In this document: in pieces, positions 30,023-38,835 of the stretch
Layout: every line of letters starts with the position of its first letter
Position numbering within the stretch: the first letter of the stretch is position 1
DNA from: Desulfotomaculaceae bacterium
GTDB taxonomy: Bacteria; Bacillota; Desulfotomaculia; Desulfotomaculales; Pelotomaculaceae
Assembly (NCBI GenBank): GCA_028709235.1
Contig: JAQVXL010000010.1
Span: 1 to 45,388, forward strand
Direction of reading: 5' to 3'
DNA length: 45,388 bases
Notes under the pieces: model-generated
Seen by the model: the letters and a program-made list of their open reading frames with translations, nothing else
What the model was told of the DNA's origin: nothing
Database searches by the model: none
Program-made: the position numbers and the translations under genes

Positions 30023-32443
30023 TTAACTTCTCAGTTCCGCTCCGAACTTCCCGGCCAGCGCTCCGGCGATAGCGTTCGTCATTTCCACCGCCTCCGCATC
30101 TGTCAGGGTCCGGTCAACCGCCTGGAATTTCAAAGAAAAAGCCATACTCTGCATGCCGTCCGGCACCTGTTCGCCAGAGTAAATATCAAACAGGGAAACA
30201 TCGCTGAGCAGTTTGCCTCCCGCCTCCCTGATTGCTGCAAAAATACCCTCGGCGGGAATATCTTTCTTCACCAGGACCGCCAGGTCTCTTTCAATACCAG
30301 GGTACTTGGGCAGGGGTATAAAATCAGCCGGCTGGCCGGACAGAGCCAAAAGCTGGTTGAAATCCAGCTCAAAAGCGGTAACCTTTACCGGTAGCTCGTA
30401 TTTCTCCAGCACATCCGGGTGAAGTTCACCCAGTATCCCCAACCGGACCCCGTCCGCCTCCAAAACAGCAGTCCTGCCAGGGTGGAAACTGGGGTCAGCG
30501 GACTCCGGCCGGAATGTGACCGGAGCTGTCCGCAAAGCGCTGAAAAGGTTTTCCAGCACACCTTTCAGATAATAATAGTCGAATGCCGCAGGCGCCAGGT
30601 TCCAGCTGCCGGGAGCGCAGCCCATCGCCGCGGCGGCCAGGATCGTCTTCTCTTCCGGCTGAGTGTCCAGGCCTCTGGTCACAAATACGCGGCCCATTTC
30701 GAAAACAGCGCCGTTTTGCACCCGGCGGTTATAGTTTCTGACCAGCACCTCCATCAGACAGGGAAGAAGCATGGTACGCATGACCGAGTGTTCCTCGCTC
30801 AGGGGGTTTTGTATATTTAACGTATTTCTATAAGGACTGCCGGCAGGCAGATTCATTAAATCGAAAACCCGCGGGTGCACGAAACTATAAGTCATCACTT
30901 CAAACAGTCCGGAAGCGGCCAACTGGCTGCGCACACGGGTGGTATAAGCCTGCTCTATAGTTTTCATCCCCCCGGTAGACTTACCGAAAGGAAGTGTTTC
31001 CGGCGCTTTGTCGTAGCCGTACATCCTGGCCACTTCTTCAATCAGATCAACCTCCAGGCTTACATCAACCCGGTGGGTGGGTATGGTCACCAGCAGGTCC
31101 CCATTAGCATCCTGGACCTTGAACTGCAAGCTGGTCAGTATATCGCGGGCTGTTTCACCTGGTATATCTACCCCCAGTACGTATGAGGCCCGGGACGGCC
31201 TGAACTGAACCACCCGTTCCGTGATTGTTTCCGACGTCCTGTCCACCCTTCCGGCAGAAGCTTCGCCGCTGCCCATCTCCACAATAAGCTGTGCCGCCCG
31301 GTCGGCCGCCCTGGCGCAGCCGCCGATATCAATGCCTTTTTCAAAGCGGAGGGAAGCCTCTGAACGAAGGCCCAGCGCCTTTGAGGTCCGGCGGACGCTG
31401 ACCGGGTTAAAAAATGCCGACTCCAGCAGGATAGATTCAGTTTTATCTGTTACTTCCGTCGACTGCCCGCCCATGACACCGGCAATAGCTATCGGCCCTG
31501 AGGGATCGGTTATGGCCAGCATCCCGGGGGTTAGATCGCGTGCCGCGCCGTCCAGGGTAATAATCTTTTCTCCTTCTCTCACCCTGCGCACGATAATATG
31601 GCCGTCCTGCAAAAGATTATAGTCAAAAGCATGCATGGGCTGGCCCAGCTCAAGCATGACGTAATTGGTCACGTCCACAATATTGTTGATCGGCCTCATT
31701 CCCGCAGCCCGCAGCCGCTGCTGCATCCACAGAGGGGAACTGCCGATCCGGACGTTTTTGATCAGCCGGCCCACGAAGCGGCGGCACAAGTCGCGGTCTA
31801 AGATATCCACCTTGACCTGACCCTCGGTTTTTTCGTCCAGCTCGCCAAAAGACGGCTGGGGTAGCCGGAAAGGTTTTCCCAGCAGGGCTGCCACCTCCCG
31901 CGCCACTCCGATGATAGAAAGGCAGTCGCCCCGGTTGGGTGTCAGGTCAAGCTCTAAAATATAGTCATCCAGACCCAGTATTTCTTTGGCGTCTTCACCG
32001 ATCCGGGCGCCGGGCGGGAGAATCATGATCCCGCTGGCCTGTTCGGCGGACATGGTTTTGGGGTCGATACCCAGTTCCTGCCCGGAACACATCATCCCGC
32101 GTGATTCCACCCCTCTAAGCTTGGCCCGCTTGATCGCCAGGCCGCTGGCCAGCTTCGCCCCTTCTACAGCCACCGGAATAATGTCCCCTTCCCTGACATT
32201 GGTCGCCGCGGTAACGATCTGCAGCTTTTCCGTCCCGATATTGACAGAAGTGACCACCAGCTTGTCAGCGTTGGGGTGCCGGGAAATAGAATCGATCTGT
32301 CCGGTTATAACTTTACTAACACCCTCGCCTGTCTCCTTGACTCCCTCCACGGTGATGCCGGCCAGAGTAAGCCGATCGGCCAGTTCCCGGGGTGATATGT
32401 CTATATTAACAAACTCCTGCAGCCATTTATAAGAAACCTTCAC
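30023..32443 (-). CDS. pheT: Phenylalanine-tRNA ligase beta subunit
   Basis: The 806-residue beta chain of the heterotetrameric PheRS starts at GTG (32443), eight bases after GGGAGG; the longer frame adds 12 non-conserved residues. It has KVSYKWLQEFVNI, a tRNA-binding OB domain (~40-150, HPNADKLVVTSVNIG), the B3/B4 editing domain (RGDCLSIIGVAREVAALLG), a B5 domain (~405-475) and the C-terminal ferredoxin-fold anticodon-binding domain (KYPGIERDLAVLVKKDIPAEGI). It is co-transcribed with pheS under the T-box at 33590-33871. Confidence 0.97.
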   Translation of the reverse strand: MKVSYKWLQEFVNIDISPRELADRLTLAGITVEGVKETGEGVSKVITGQIDSISRHPNADKLVVTSVNIGTEKLQIVTAATNVREGDIIPVAVEGAKLASGLAIKRAKLRGVESRGMMCSGQELGIDPKTMSAEQASGIMILPPGARIGEDAKEILGLDDYILELDLTPNRGDCLSIIGVAREVAALLGKPFRLPQPSFGELDEKTEGQVKVDILDRDLCRRFVGRLIKNVRIGSSPLWMQQRLRAAGMRPINNIVDVTNYVMLELGQPMHAFDYNLLQDGHIIVRRVREGEKIITLDGAARDLTPGMLAITDPSGPIAIAGVMGGQSTEVTDKTESILLESAFFNPVSVRRTSKALGLRSEASLRFEKGIDIGGCARAADRAAQLIVEMGSGEASAGRVDRTSETITERVVQFRPSRASYVLGVDIPGETARDILTSLQFKVQDANGDLLVTIPTHRVDVSLEVDLIEEVARMYGYDKAPETLPFGKSTGGMKTIEQAYTTRVRSQLAASGLFEVMTYSFVHPRVFDLMNLPAGSPYRNTLNIQNPLSEEHSVMRTMLLPCLMEVLVRNYNRRVQNGAVFEMGRVFVTRGLDTQPEEKTILAAAAMGCAPGSWNLAPAAFDYYYLKGVLENLFSALRTAPVTFRPESADPSFHPGRTAVLEADGVRLGILGELHPDVLEKYELPVKVTAFELDFNQLLALSGQPADFIPLPKYPGIERDLAVLVKKDIPAEGIFAAIREAGGKLLSDVSLFDIYSGEQVPDGMQSMAFSLKFQAVDRTLTDAEAVEMTNAIAGALAGKFGAELRS

Positions 32444-32532
32444 TTTTGAAACCTCCCGAATGATAGAATGAAATTCCACATGATAAATTTAATAAAAACT
32501 TCACAGGATTAACATTTTTAATCTTTGCTTTT

Positions 32533-33555
32533 TTAGAACTGCCGCAGGAAGCGCAGGTCGTTTTCAAACAGCAGGCGCATGTCGTCAATACCGTATTTCA
32601 ACATGGCGATCCGTTCGATGCCCATGCCGAAGGCAAAGCCGGTCACATCCTCGGAGTTGTACCCTGAGACTTCCAGCACCCGCGGGTGCACCATACCGGA
32701 ACCGAGAATTTCCAGCCAGCCGGTATGTGAGCACACCCGGCAGCCCTTGCCGCCGCACATCACACAGGAAACGTCCACTTCCGCGCTGGGCTCCGTAAAG
32801 GGGAAATAGCTGGGGCGGAAGCGAGTAATGGTTTTGCCTCCGAACATCTCCCTGGCGAAGTGAGCCAGGGTGCCTTTCAAGTCACTAAAAGTAATGCGGC
32901 GGTCCACAGCCAGCCCCTCCACCTGGTTGAACATCGGCGAGTGGGTGGCGTCATCGTCACGCCTGTATACTTTACCCGGGGCGATAATCTTGACCGGCAG
33001 CTCCGGGGCAGTTTTTTCCATCGTCCGCACCTGGACCGGCGAGGTCTGCGTCCTCAGCAAGATTTCACCGCTGATGAAAAAAGTGTCCTGCATATCCCTC
33101 GCCGGGTGGTCTTTAGGCAGGTTCAGCGCCTCAAAGTTATAATAATCCGTTTCAATTTCCGGCCCCTCGGCAATGCTGTATCCTAAACCAAGAAAAATAT
33201 CCTGGATTTCTTCCAGCACAGCGTTCAAGGGGTGGATGCCGCCTCGCTGCCCCGGCGAACCAGGCAGTGTTACATCTATCCCTTCGCTGCGCAATTTCTG
33301 TTCCCGGACCAGTTCCTTCAGTGATGCCGACCTGACTGCCAATTCCTCTTCTAAAGCAGCCCTTACTTCGTTCGCCACCTGGCCGACGCGGGGTCTCTCT
33401 TCGGCGCTCAGGCTGCCCATACCCCTTAAAATCCGGGTAAGTTCTCCCTTCTTGCCCAAAAACCTGACCCTGATTTCGTTGAGCTCCTCCAGGCTGCCGG
33501 CCTCTGCCATCTTCCCGCGCGCCTGTTCACCCAGTTCATGCAACTTGTCTTTCAT
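32533..33555 (-). CDS. pheS: Phenylalanine-tRNA ligase alpha subunit
   Basis: The catalytic chain of PheRS has 340 residues. An N-terminal coiled coil (~1-85) precedes the class II core with motif 2 ([32 protein letters not shown]) and motif 3 ([22 protein letters not shown]). An insert with [12 protein letters not shown] looks able to bind zinc, as in several Firmicute PheS proteins. The ATG is preceded by CGGGAGGATATC. It is the first gene of pheST behind a Phe T-box. Confidence 0.97.
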   Translation of the reverse strand: MKDKLHELGEQARGKMAEAGSLEELNEIRVRFLGKKGELTRILRGMGSLSAEERPRVGQVANEVRAALEEELAVRSASLKELVREQKLRSEGIDVTLPGSPGQRGGIHPLNAVLEEIQDIFLGLGYSIAEGPEIETDYYNFEALNLPKDHPARDMQDTFFISGEILLRTQTSPVQVRTMEKTAPELPVKIIAPGKVYRRDDDATHSPMFNQVEGLAVDRRITFSDLKGTLAHFAREMFGGKTITRFRPSYFPFTEPSAEVDVSCVMCGGKGCRVCSHTGWLEILGSGMVHPRVLEVSGYNSEDVTGFAFGMGIERIAMLKYGIDDMRLLFENDLRFLRQF

Positions 33556-33589
33556 CTGATATCCTCCCGGACTGTATTTTAATTAAGGC

Positions 33590-33871
33590 AAAAATAATAA
33601 AAACCGCCCCCTCTACAGGGACGGACTAATAACTTCCGCGGTACCACCCTCTAGTTTATACTCTTTTAAGCATAAACCACTATAAATACCAGGGTCAATA
33701 TAACCCACACAAACAATCTTCTGATAACGGGAGAAGATCCGGCTACACCTACTGGTTAATTACGTTCAGCTGCAGCTCCGGGGTGAACTTCGCAGGTCCT
33801 GATTCCGGGAGGACTTTCAGTCAAAGGATCCTCCTTCCCTGAGAAACGCCGGCCAACTACTTTTCCCCTTC
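33590..33871 (-). promoter_or_regulatory. T-box riboswitch for pheST (Phe, TTC specifier)
   Basis: The minus strand carries the T-box sequence AGGGTGGTACCGCGG (33636-33650). It is followed by a terminator stem (CCGTCCC/GGGGGCGG, about 33604-33624) and a T-rich tail. Upstream, stem I contains the specifier codon TTC at 33785-33787 followed by A, matching uncharged tRNA-Phe. A TATAAT -10 lies at 33878-33883; the -35 is poor. Uncharged tRNA-Phe should stabilise the antiterminator and switch on pheST. Confidence 0.93.
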
Positions 33872-33883
33872 ATTGCTATTATA

Positions 33884-34201
33884 ATTAATCTTTTAAATTT
33901 TAATGATTAAATTAAAACTGCAAAAACTAAAAACAACCCCATAACCCCACCCTAGTGGACCGCCAGCCTCCTGTATATTATGTAGGCCTTTACCGATCCT
34001 GTCGCTTCAAATAGTCTCCAAAAAAATTCGGCGGTCAATGACATTTTTCCACAGCCTTTCCTCAATTTTTTGGGAGCCTTTTGGTCTTGATTTTATTGCT
34101 TTTTGCTCTTGATTATATCATAAGCTAAAAATGATGACAAGGAAGTCACCAGAAAAATTGCAATCCTCCCTGCGCGGGCCGTGAGAGATATAATCGTGAA
34201 A
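33884..34201. other. Spacer upstream of the pheST T-box, no gene seen
   Basis: About 320 bases of AT-rich sequence between the pheST promoter and the methyltransferase stop codon. No gene, palindrome or consensus promoter beyond the -10 noted for pheST could be supported. Confidence 0.4.
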
Positions 34202-35002
34202 TCAACGGACGTCACGCTGTCTCAGTACTTCGTAAAGCATAATACTGACAGAAATAGCCACATTTAAAGATTCAGCCCGGCCCGGCATTGGTATGCGCGC
34301 CAATACGTCCACATTTTCCTTTAGTACCGCGCCGACTCCGGCAGCCTCGCCGCCAACGGCCAGGGCACAGGGAACTTTTAAGTCAACTTCAAATAAAACA
34401 CTGCCCGCCCGTGGATCACCGGCTGCAATTTTTATTCCCTGGCGGGTTAGATAAGAAATCACTTCATCCGCGGCGGCGCCTTGTATTATCGGCAGGTGGA
34501 ATATTGAACCCATCGTCGCCCGCAGGGTTTTAGGATTATATACATCCGCTGTCCCCTTTAACAGGATAACTCCGCCTGCGCCCGCCGCGTCTGCCGACCG
34601 CACTATGGCGCCCAGGTTTCCCGGATCCTGCACGCCATCAACCAGCACCAGCAGGGCCGGCTGATCATTTATTATCTCTAAATCCTCCAACGAATAACCG
34701 CGCTGCGCCGCCACAGCAATTATTCCCTGGGGCGTACTGGTGTCCGCCAGCCCGGCGAACAGATCATCCGCCACTTCTATAAAAGCAGCATTTCTAGCCG
34801 CCGCTGTGGTAATTATATTTTTTGCACGCGGGTTTTCCAGGAATTTTCTGCTGCAGACCAGCATTTCCACCGGCCAGTCCGAATCAAGGATCTCTTCTAC
34901 AAAGCGCGTGCCCTCAACCAGAAATTTTTTTTCCTTCTCTCTGAAACGGTGGTTTGCCAGCCGGCGCACATATTTGATTCGGGGATTATGTATGCTAACC
35001 AA
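34202..35002 (-). CDS. TrmH/SpoU family RNA 2'-O-methyltransferase
   Basis: This 266-residue SPOUT methyltransferase probably acts on 23S rRNA or tRNA ribose. The TTG at 35002 is preferred because AAAGGGGG lies seven bases upstream and the product then opens VSIHNPRIKYVRRLANHRFREKEKKFLVEG, the usual substrate-binding domain. The knot motifs are present: motif 1 DPGNLGAIVRSADAAG, motif 2 as VGGEAAGV (most relatives have a GNE/GSE-type start) and motif 3 RAESLNVAISVSIMLYE. It lies between rplT and the pheST T-box, the common Firmicute order. The target nucleotide cannot be told from sequence. Confidence 0.9.
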   Translation of the reverse strand: MVSIHNPRIKYVRRLANHRFREKEKKFLVEGTRFVEEILDSDWPVEMLVCSRKFLENPRAKNIITTAAARNAAFIEVADDLFAGLADTSTPQGIIAVAAQRGYSLEDLEIINDQPALLVLVDGVQDPGNLGAIVRSADAAGAGGVILLKGTADVYNPKTLRATMGSIFHLPIIQGAAADEVISYLTRQGIKIAAGDPRAGSVLFEVDLKVPCALAVGGEAAGVGAVLKENVDVLARIPMPGRAESLNVAISVSIMLYEVLRQRDVR

Positions 35003-35028
35003 GGTTTTGCCCCCTTTAAGAATCAAAA

Positions 35029-35049
35029 AGCATGGTGATTCACCATGCT
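35029..35049 (-). terminator. Terminator between rplT and the methyltransferase gene
   Basis: AGCATGGTGA-A-TCACCATGCT is a perfect 10-bp stem with one-base centre, followed on the minus strand by TTTTTGATTCTT. It ends just before the methyltransferase SD. Confidence 0.8.
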
Positions 35050-35053
35050 GCCA

Positions 35054-35128
35054 GGGGTCAGGCCCTTAACTTGTGCTCATATACTCCAAAATAATATTCC
35101 ACTGTTATCAGTTTAAGGAAATGACCCC
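35054..35128. repeat. GGGGTCA...TGACCCC inverted repeat downstream of rplT
   Basis: GGGGTCA plus CCTTAA (35054-35069) face TTAAGG plus TGACCCC (35113-35128). These interrupted inverted arms are about 43 bases apart and fill the gap after rplT. The layout resembles REP/REPIN elements but has a different core from copies A-C. Confidence 0.5.
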
Positions 35129-35134
35129 CGTCTT

Positions 35135-35488
35135 TTAAAGCTTCGCTTTGGCCACATCAACCAGCCGGCCGAAGGCCTGAAAATCATTTACAGCCATGTC
35201 GGCTAGCATTTTACGGTTGATATCTACGCCCGCCAGTCTTAAGCCATTCATCAATCTGCTATAGGAAATCCCGTTCATTCTGGCTGCCGCGTTAATTCTG
35301 GTAATCCACAGCTTCCTGAAATCACGTTTTTTGACCCTGCGGTCACGGTAGGCGTAAACAAGCGACTTCATTACCTGCTGGTTGGCCACACGGTATAATT
35401 TGCTTTTGGAACCCCGGTATCCTTTGGCCAGTTTAAGTATTTTTTTGTGTCTACTTTTTTTAACCACACTGCTTTTCGCCCGTGGCAT
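35135..35488 (-). CDS. rplT: 50S ribosomal protein L20
   Basis: This 117-residue L20 is a basic early 50S assembly protein. [26 protein letters not shown] and [32 protein letters not shown] match the family throughout. It is last in infC-rpmI-rplT. In Bacillus, L20 represses its own operon by binding the infC leader, and a leader of suitable length exists here (36255-36424). A good AAGGAGG SD precedes the ATG. Confidence 0.98.
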   Translation of the reverse strand: MPRAKSSVVKKSRHKKILKLAKGYRGSKSKLYRVANQQVMKSLVYAYRDRRVKKRDFRKLWITRINAAARMNGISYSRLMNGLRLAGVDINRKMLADMAVNDFQAFGRLVDVAKAKL

Positions 35489-35518
35489 GTTAATTCCTCC
35501 TTTATGTGACAGGTTAAT

Positions 35519-35710
35519 CTAGGGCAACAGCCTCTTCAGGCGGCGAGCATCGGGCGCGCTGGCGATAGTAGCCTTGCGCAGGCCCCTTTTCCTTTTGGCG
35601 TCTTTCTTCCCAAGTATATGGCTGTGAAAGGCGTGAGAGCCTTTAAATTCACCGGTGGCCGTCTTCTTAAAACGCTTGGCCGCCCCGCGGTGGGTCTTAA
35701 TTTTAGGCAA
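35519..35710 (-). CDS. rpmI: 50S ribosomal protein L35
   Basis: The 63-residue basic protein L35 opens [20 protein letters not shown] and continues [22 protein letters not shown], the whole family pattern. The start is taken as TTG at 35710, which gives the canonical N terminus. A TTG four codons upstream abuts the AAGGAG and cannot work, although the 12-base spacing of the chosen start is rather long. It lies between infC and rplT. Confidence 0.95.
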   Translation of the reverse strand: MPKIKTHRGAAKRFKKTATGEFKGSHAFHSHILGKKDAKRKRGLRKATIASAPDARRLKRLLP

Positions 35711-35729
35711 CTTAAAATGCAACTCCTTC

Positions 35730-36254
35730 CTAGGTGTCCTGTTTCGGTGTTAGGGGCGCCAGGATCATGATCATATTTTTACCTTCCAGCTTGGGTTGTC
35801 TTTCCACCTGGGAGATATCCTGTACTTGCTCCGCCAACCGCTTCAGCAGCTTTTGGCCAAGCTGGGTGTGGACAATTTCCCGGCCGCGGAACATGATCGT
35901 AGCCTTAACCTTGTCGCCCTCTTTTAAAAACCTGGCGGCATTTTTCGCCTTTACTTCAAAATCGTGATTCTCAATGTTCGGCCGGAGCTTTACTTCTTTG
36001 ACGCTGATAGTCTTTTGTTTCTTTCTAACCTCTTTTTCACGCTTGCTCTGTTCAAACTTGTACTTGCCAAAATCCATAATCTTACAAACAGGCGGTTTGG
36101 CAGCCGGTGAAATTTCCACCAGATCAAGCTGTTTTTCCTCCGCAAGCCGCAGCGCGTCCCTCGAAGAAAAGATGCCGAGTTGGTCTCCGTTGCTGTCGAT
36201 AACTCTTACTTCCCTGACTCTGATCTCCTCGTTAATACGGAAATCCTTTGTGAT
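35730..36254 (-). CDS. infC: Translation initiation factor IF-3, with a rare ATC start
   Basis: IF-3 controls start-codon fidelity and subunit joining. The 174-residue form begins at ATC (36254), seven bases after GGAGGTGA. The following [19 protein letters not shown] aligns with the Bacillus N terminus, which also uses a non-standard codon. The frame can be extended to 36317, but that part encodes the attenuator stem and no SD. The N domain has [28 protein letters not shown], the linker is [16 protein letters not shown], and the C domain is [21 protein letters not shown]. Rare starts let IF-3 repress its own translation. Confidence 0.93.
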   Translation of the reverse strand: MTKDFRINEEIRVREVRVIDSNGDQLGIFSSRDALRLAEEKQLDLVEISPAAKPPVCKIMDFGKYKFEQSKREKEVRKKQKTISVKEVKLRPNIENHDFEVKAKNAARFLKEGDKVKATIMFRGREIVHTQLGQKLLKRLAEQVQDISQVERQPKLEGKNMIMILAPLTPKQDT

Positions 36255-36424
36255 AACAGGTTCACCTCCCCAAAATATGCAAAACAAAAAAACGGGCATA
36301 CCACCCGCTAAAAACAAACTAAAATTATTTTAGTCTACTTAAGTTACCCAACAAACAGCGACCTTCGTGCGCGTCGTTAGGTGAGAAGCGGATGGCTTCT
36401 GCTTGACAATATTTGTTATACACC
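36255..36424 (-). promoter_or_regulatory. infC leader RNA with attenuator
   Basis: The leader is about 170 nt from the predicted start site near 36424. It contains an AGAAGC/GCTTCT hairpin and, near its 3' end, CGGG-loop-CCCG (36293-36307) followed by seven T residues, an intrinsic terminator just before the infC SD. In Bacillus subtilis the same operon is controlled by L20-dependent attenuation; equivalent control is inferred here from position and structure only. Confidence 0.75.
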
Positions 36425-36430
36425 GAAGGA

Positions 36431-36459
36431 ATTATAGCACACTGGATGCAGCAAGTCAA
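36431..36459 (-). promoter_or_regulatory. Promoter of infC-rpmI-rplT
   Basis: On the minus strand TTGACT (36454-36459), a 17-bp spacer and a perfect TATAAT (36431-36436). This is one of the best sigma-A promoters in the window, as expected for a ribosomal protein operon. Confidence 0.88.
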
Positions 36460-36533
36460 GTATTGCCCCCTCGCTTGTGTGTTTGCTCCGTGCTCACATG
36501 GCTGCAATATATATCGGGAAAATGTCTCCCCGG

Positions 36534-38456
36534 TTAATACGCCCTGGTCTTTATTTCCTCCAGCAGTTTATTTTCAAACTCTGCCAGCGGCATGGCTCCC
36601 AGATCGCCTTCAGACCTGTGGCGCACAGCCACTGTCCCCTGTTCCGCTTCCTTGTCCCCCACAACGAGCATATATGGTATCTTCTGGGCTTGAGCCTCGC
36701 GGATCTTGTAGTTGATTTTTTCGTTCCGGTTGTCGATCTCTACCCTGACTCCCTTTTCATCCAGGCTTTTTTCTACCTGCCGGGCGTACCCGGCATGGCG
36801 GTCGGTAATAGGGATCACGCGGGCCTGCACCGGCGCCAGCCAGGCCGGGAAAGCCCCGGCAAAGTGTTCGATAAGAATACCGATGAATCTCTCTATGCTG
36901 CCGAAAACCACCCGGTGGATCATCACCGGCCGGTGCTTCTGGCCATCCTCACCCACGTAGGTGAGGTCGAATTTCTCCGGCATGGTGAAATCCAGCTGGA
37001 TGGTACCGCACTGCCAGGTGCGCCCGATGGAGTCTTTCAGGTGAAAATCGATTTTGGGCCCGTAGAAAGCGCCGTCACCCTCGTTTACCTTGTATGGGAG
37101 TCCCTTAGACTCCAGCGCGTCCCGCAGCGCGTCGGTAGCCAGTTCCCAGATCCCGTCGGAACCGATGGAGTTTTCCGGCCTGGTGGACAGCTCCAGGTGA
37201 TAGTCAAAGCCGAACATCTTGTAAAAATCGTCCTCCAGGTCGATTACCCCGATTATCTCGTCTTTAACCTGGGAGGGGAGCATAAAGATATGGGCATCGT
37301 CCTGGGTAAAACAGCGCACCCGCATCAGGCCGTGCAAGGCGCCGGAAAGCTCGTGCCGGTGGACCAGTCCCAGCTCCCCCATACGAATGGGCAATTCCCG
37401 GTAGCTGTGCAGCTTGCTTTTATATATTATGATGCTGCCGGGGCAGTTCATCGGCTTTATCGCGTAATCGCCCTCGTCAATTTTAGTGAAGTACATGTTT
37501 TCGCGGTAATGGTCCCAGTGGCCGGACTGCTCCCACATCGCGCGGCTTAAAATAATCGGGGTGCTGATCTCCTGGTAGCCCCGCTTTTTATGCTCTTCCC
37601 GCCAGTAATTCTCCAGCTCGTTGCGCAGAACCATCCCCTTGGGATGAAAAAACGGAAAACCCGGCCCCTCGTCCTGGATGCTGAACAATTCAAGCTCCGC
37701 TCCCAGCTTGCGGTGGTCCCGGCGTTTGGCCTCCTCGATGCGTAAAAGGTATTCATCCAGCATCGATTTTTTGGGGAAGGAGGTGCCGTAAATACGCTGC
37801 AGCATCTTGTTTTTTTCACTGCCGCGCCAGTATGCTCCCGCCACGCTCATCAGTTTCACACTTTTCAAACGGCCGGTAGAGGGTACGTGCGGGCCCATGC
37901 ACAGGTCTGTAAAGTCACCCTGCCGGTAAATAGAAAGGGGGACATCTGCCGGCAGGTCCTCAATTAATTCGGTCTTATAGGTCTGGTCTGATTTATTGAA
38001 TATATCCAGGGCGTCAGTCCTGCTAAGCTCAGACCTGGCAAAGGGCAGGTCAGCCTTGATGATCCCTTCCATTTCTTTTTCAATTTTGGCCAGGTCTTCC
38101 GGCACAAAGGGCTCGCGGGTGTCAAAGTCATAATAGTACCCGTCGGCTATGGCCGGGCCGATGGCCAGTTTGACACCGGGAAACAGTTTTTGCACGGCCT
38201 GGGCCATGACGTGCGCCGTGCTGTGCCGGTAAACCTGCCTGCCCTCTTCATCATCAAAGGTCAGAATTTCAATGGCCGCGTCCTGCTCCAGAGGGAGCCC
38301 CAGATCCGCCAAGCGGCCGTCCACTTTCGCCGCCAGCGCCTCCCGGCCCAAACGGGGGCTGATACTTTTCGCTATATCCAGCAGGGAAGTACCGGCCGGG
38401 TACTCCTTGGCGTTACCGTCCGGCAGCGTCACTTTAATTTGCCTGTTCTCACCCAA
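36534..38456 (-). CDS. thrS: Threonine-tRNA ligase
   Basis: The 640-residue ThrRS has an N-terminal TGS domain (IKVTLPDGNAKEYPAGTSLLDIAKSI), a second editing domain with HSTAHVMAQAVQKLF (~75-90) and SVAGAYWRG, and a class II core. In the core, the zinc/threonine site residues lie in MNCPGS, RHELSGALHGLMRVRCFTQDDAHIF and MIHRVVFGSIERFIGIL. The C-terminal anticodon-binding domain is VIPITDRHAGYARQVEKSL. The TTG start is preceded by AAAGGGGTG. It is monocistronic behind a Thr T-box. Confidence 0.97.
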   Translation of the reverse strand: MGENRQIKVTLPDGNAKEYPAGTSLLDIAKSISPRLGREALAAKVDGRLADLGLPLEQDAAIEILTFDDEEGRQVYRHSTAHVMAQAVQKLFPGVKLAIGPAIADGYYYDFDTREPFVPEDLAKIEKEMEGIIKADLPFARSELSRTDALDIFNKSDQTYKTELIEDLPADVPLSIYRQGDFTDLCMGPHVPSTGRLKSVKLMSVAGAYWRGSEKNKMLQRIYGTSFPKKSMLDEYLLRIEEAKRRDHRKLGAELELFSIQDEGPGFPFFHPKGMVLRNELENYWREEHKKRGYQEISTPIILSRAMWEQSGHWDHYRENMYFTKIDEGDYAIKPMNCPGSIIIYKSKLHSYRELPIRMGELGLVHRHELSGALHGLMRVRCFTQDDAHIFMLPSQVKDEIIGVIDLEDDFYKMFGFDYHLELSTRPENSIGSDGIWELATDALRDALESKGLPYKVNEGDGAFYGPKIDFHLKDSIGRTWQCGTIQLDFTMPEKFDLTYVGEDGQKHRPVMIHRVVFGSIERFIGILIEHFAGAFPAWLAPVQARVIPITDRHAGYARQVEKSLDEKGVRVEIDNRNEKINYKIREAQAQKIPYMLVVGDKEAEQGTVAVRHRSEGDLGAMPLAEFENKLLEEIKTRAY

Positions 38457-38499
38457 TTAAAACACCCCTTTTATTATAATTATTTAAAAACACTAAAGA

Positions 38500-38755
38500 C
38501 TAAAAAGTCCCTGACTGATAATAGTCAGGGACGAGAATCCCGCGGTTCCACCCTATTTAGAAAGATATCCTTTCTCACTTGCGGCAGGATAACGACTGCC
38601 TCCCGGCGCGGCTTACTGAATAATTTCAGCGGCGCGGCTCCAAGGTGGTTTTCAGTACCATCATTACCTAAAGGCGCTTTCAGCCGGGGCGCCTTCTCTC
38701 TGCAGGCTGGTGGAACTTACTCGTCCTGATCATCACCTATTGTAATAAGTTGTCA
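38500..38755 (-). promoter_or_regulatory. T-box riboswitch for thrS (Thr, ACC specifier)
   Basis: The T-box sequence AGGGTGGAACCGCGG lies at 38540-38554 on the minus strand. The terminator GTCCCTGACT/AGTCAGGGAC (38507-38532) is followed by TTTTTAG. Stem I holds an ACC specifier at 38647-38649 followed by A, in the same sequence context (ACC-GGAGC) as the Phe T-box. Uncharged tRNA-Thr should promote read-through into thrS. Confidence 0.93.
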
Positions 38756-38761
38756 GCTGTA

Positions 38762-38790
38762 ATTATATTAATATACCATGTTTTTGTCAA
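38762..38790 (-). promoter_or_regulatory. Promoter of thrS
   Basis: TTGACA (38785-38790), 17-bp spacer, TATAAT (38762-38767), both perfect, on the minus strand. The transcript would start near 38755, at the 5' end of the T-box. Confidence 0.9.
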
Positions 38791-38814
38791 CAAACGGTCC
38801 ACCCCGGACAAGCT

Positions 38815-38832
38815 AAAAAGTCTATACTTTTT
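38815..38832 (-). terminator. Terminator of the ytxC-like gene
   Basis: AAAAAGT-CTAT-ACTTTTT forms a weak AT-rich hairpin with a T tract, three bases after the stop codon at 38836. Confidence 0.5.
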
Positions 38833-38835
38833 ATG

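Noticed and set aside
32444-32479. A longer pheT start
   Set aside because: The 12 extra residues are not family-like, and the GTG at 32443 has GGGAGG at good spacing.
33600-33660. T-box sequence considered as a fragment of an rRNA or tRNA
   Set aside because: The AGGGTGGTACCGCGG core with a following terminator and upstream specifier stem is a T-box leader.
36255-36317. N-terminal extension of infC beginning MFLAGGMPVFLF
   Set aside because: The extension encodes the attenuator hairpin and lacks an SD. The ATC at 36254 has a proper SD and the family N terminus.
36477-37550. A 357-codon open frame on the plus strand
   Set aside because: It lies wholly antisense to thrS, whose family motifs are continuous on the other strand. 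There is no SD, and the composition reads as a shadow frame.
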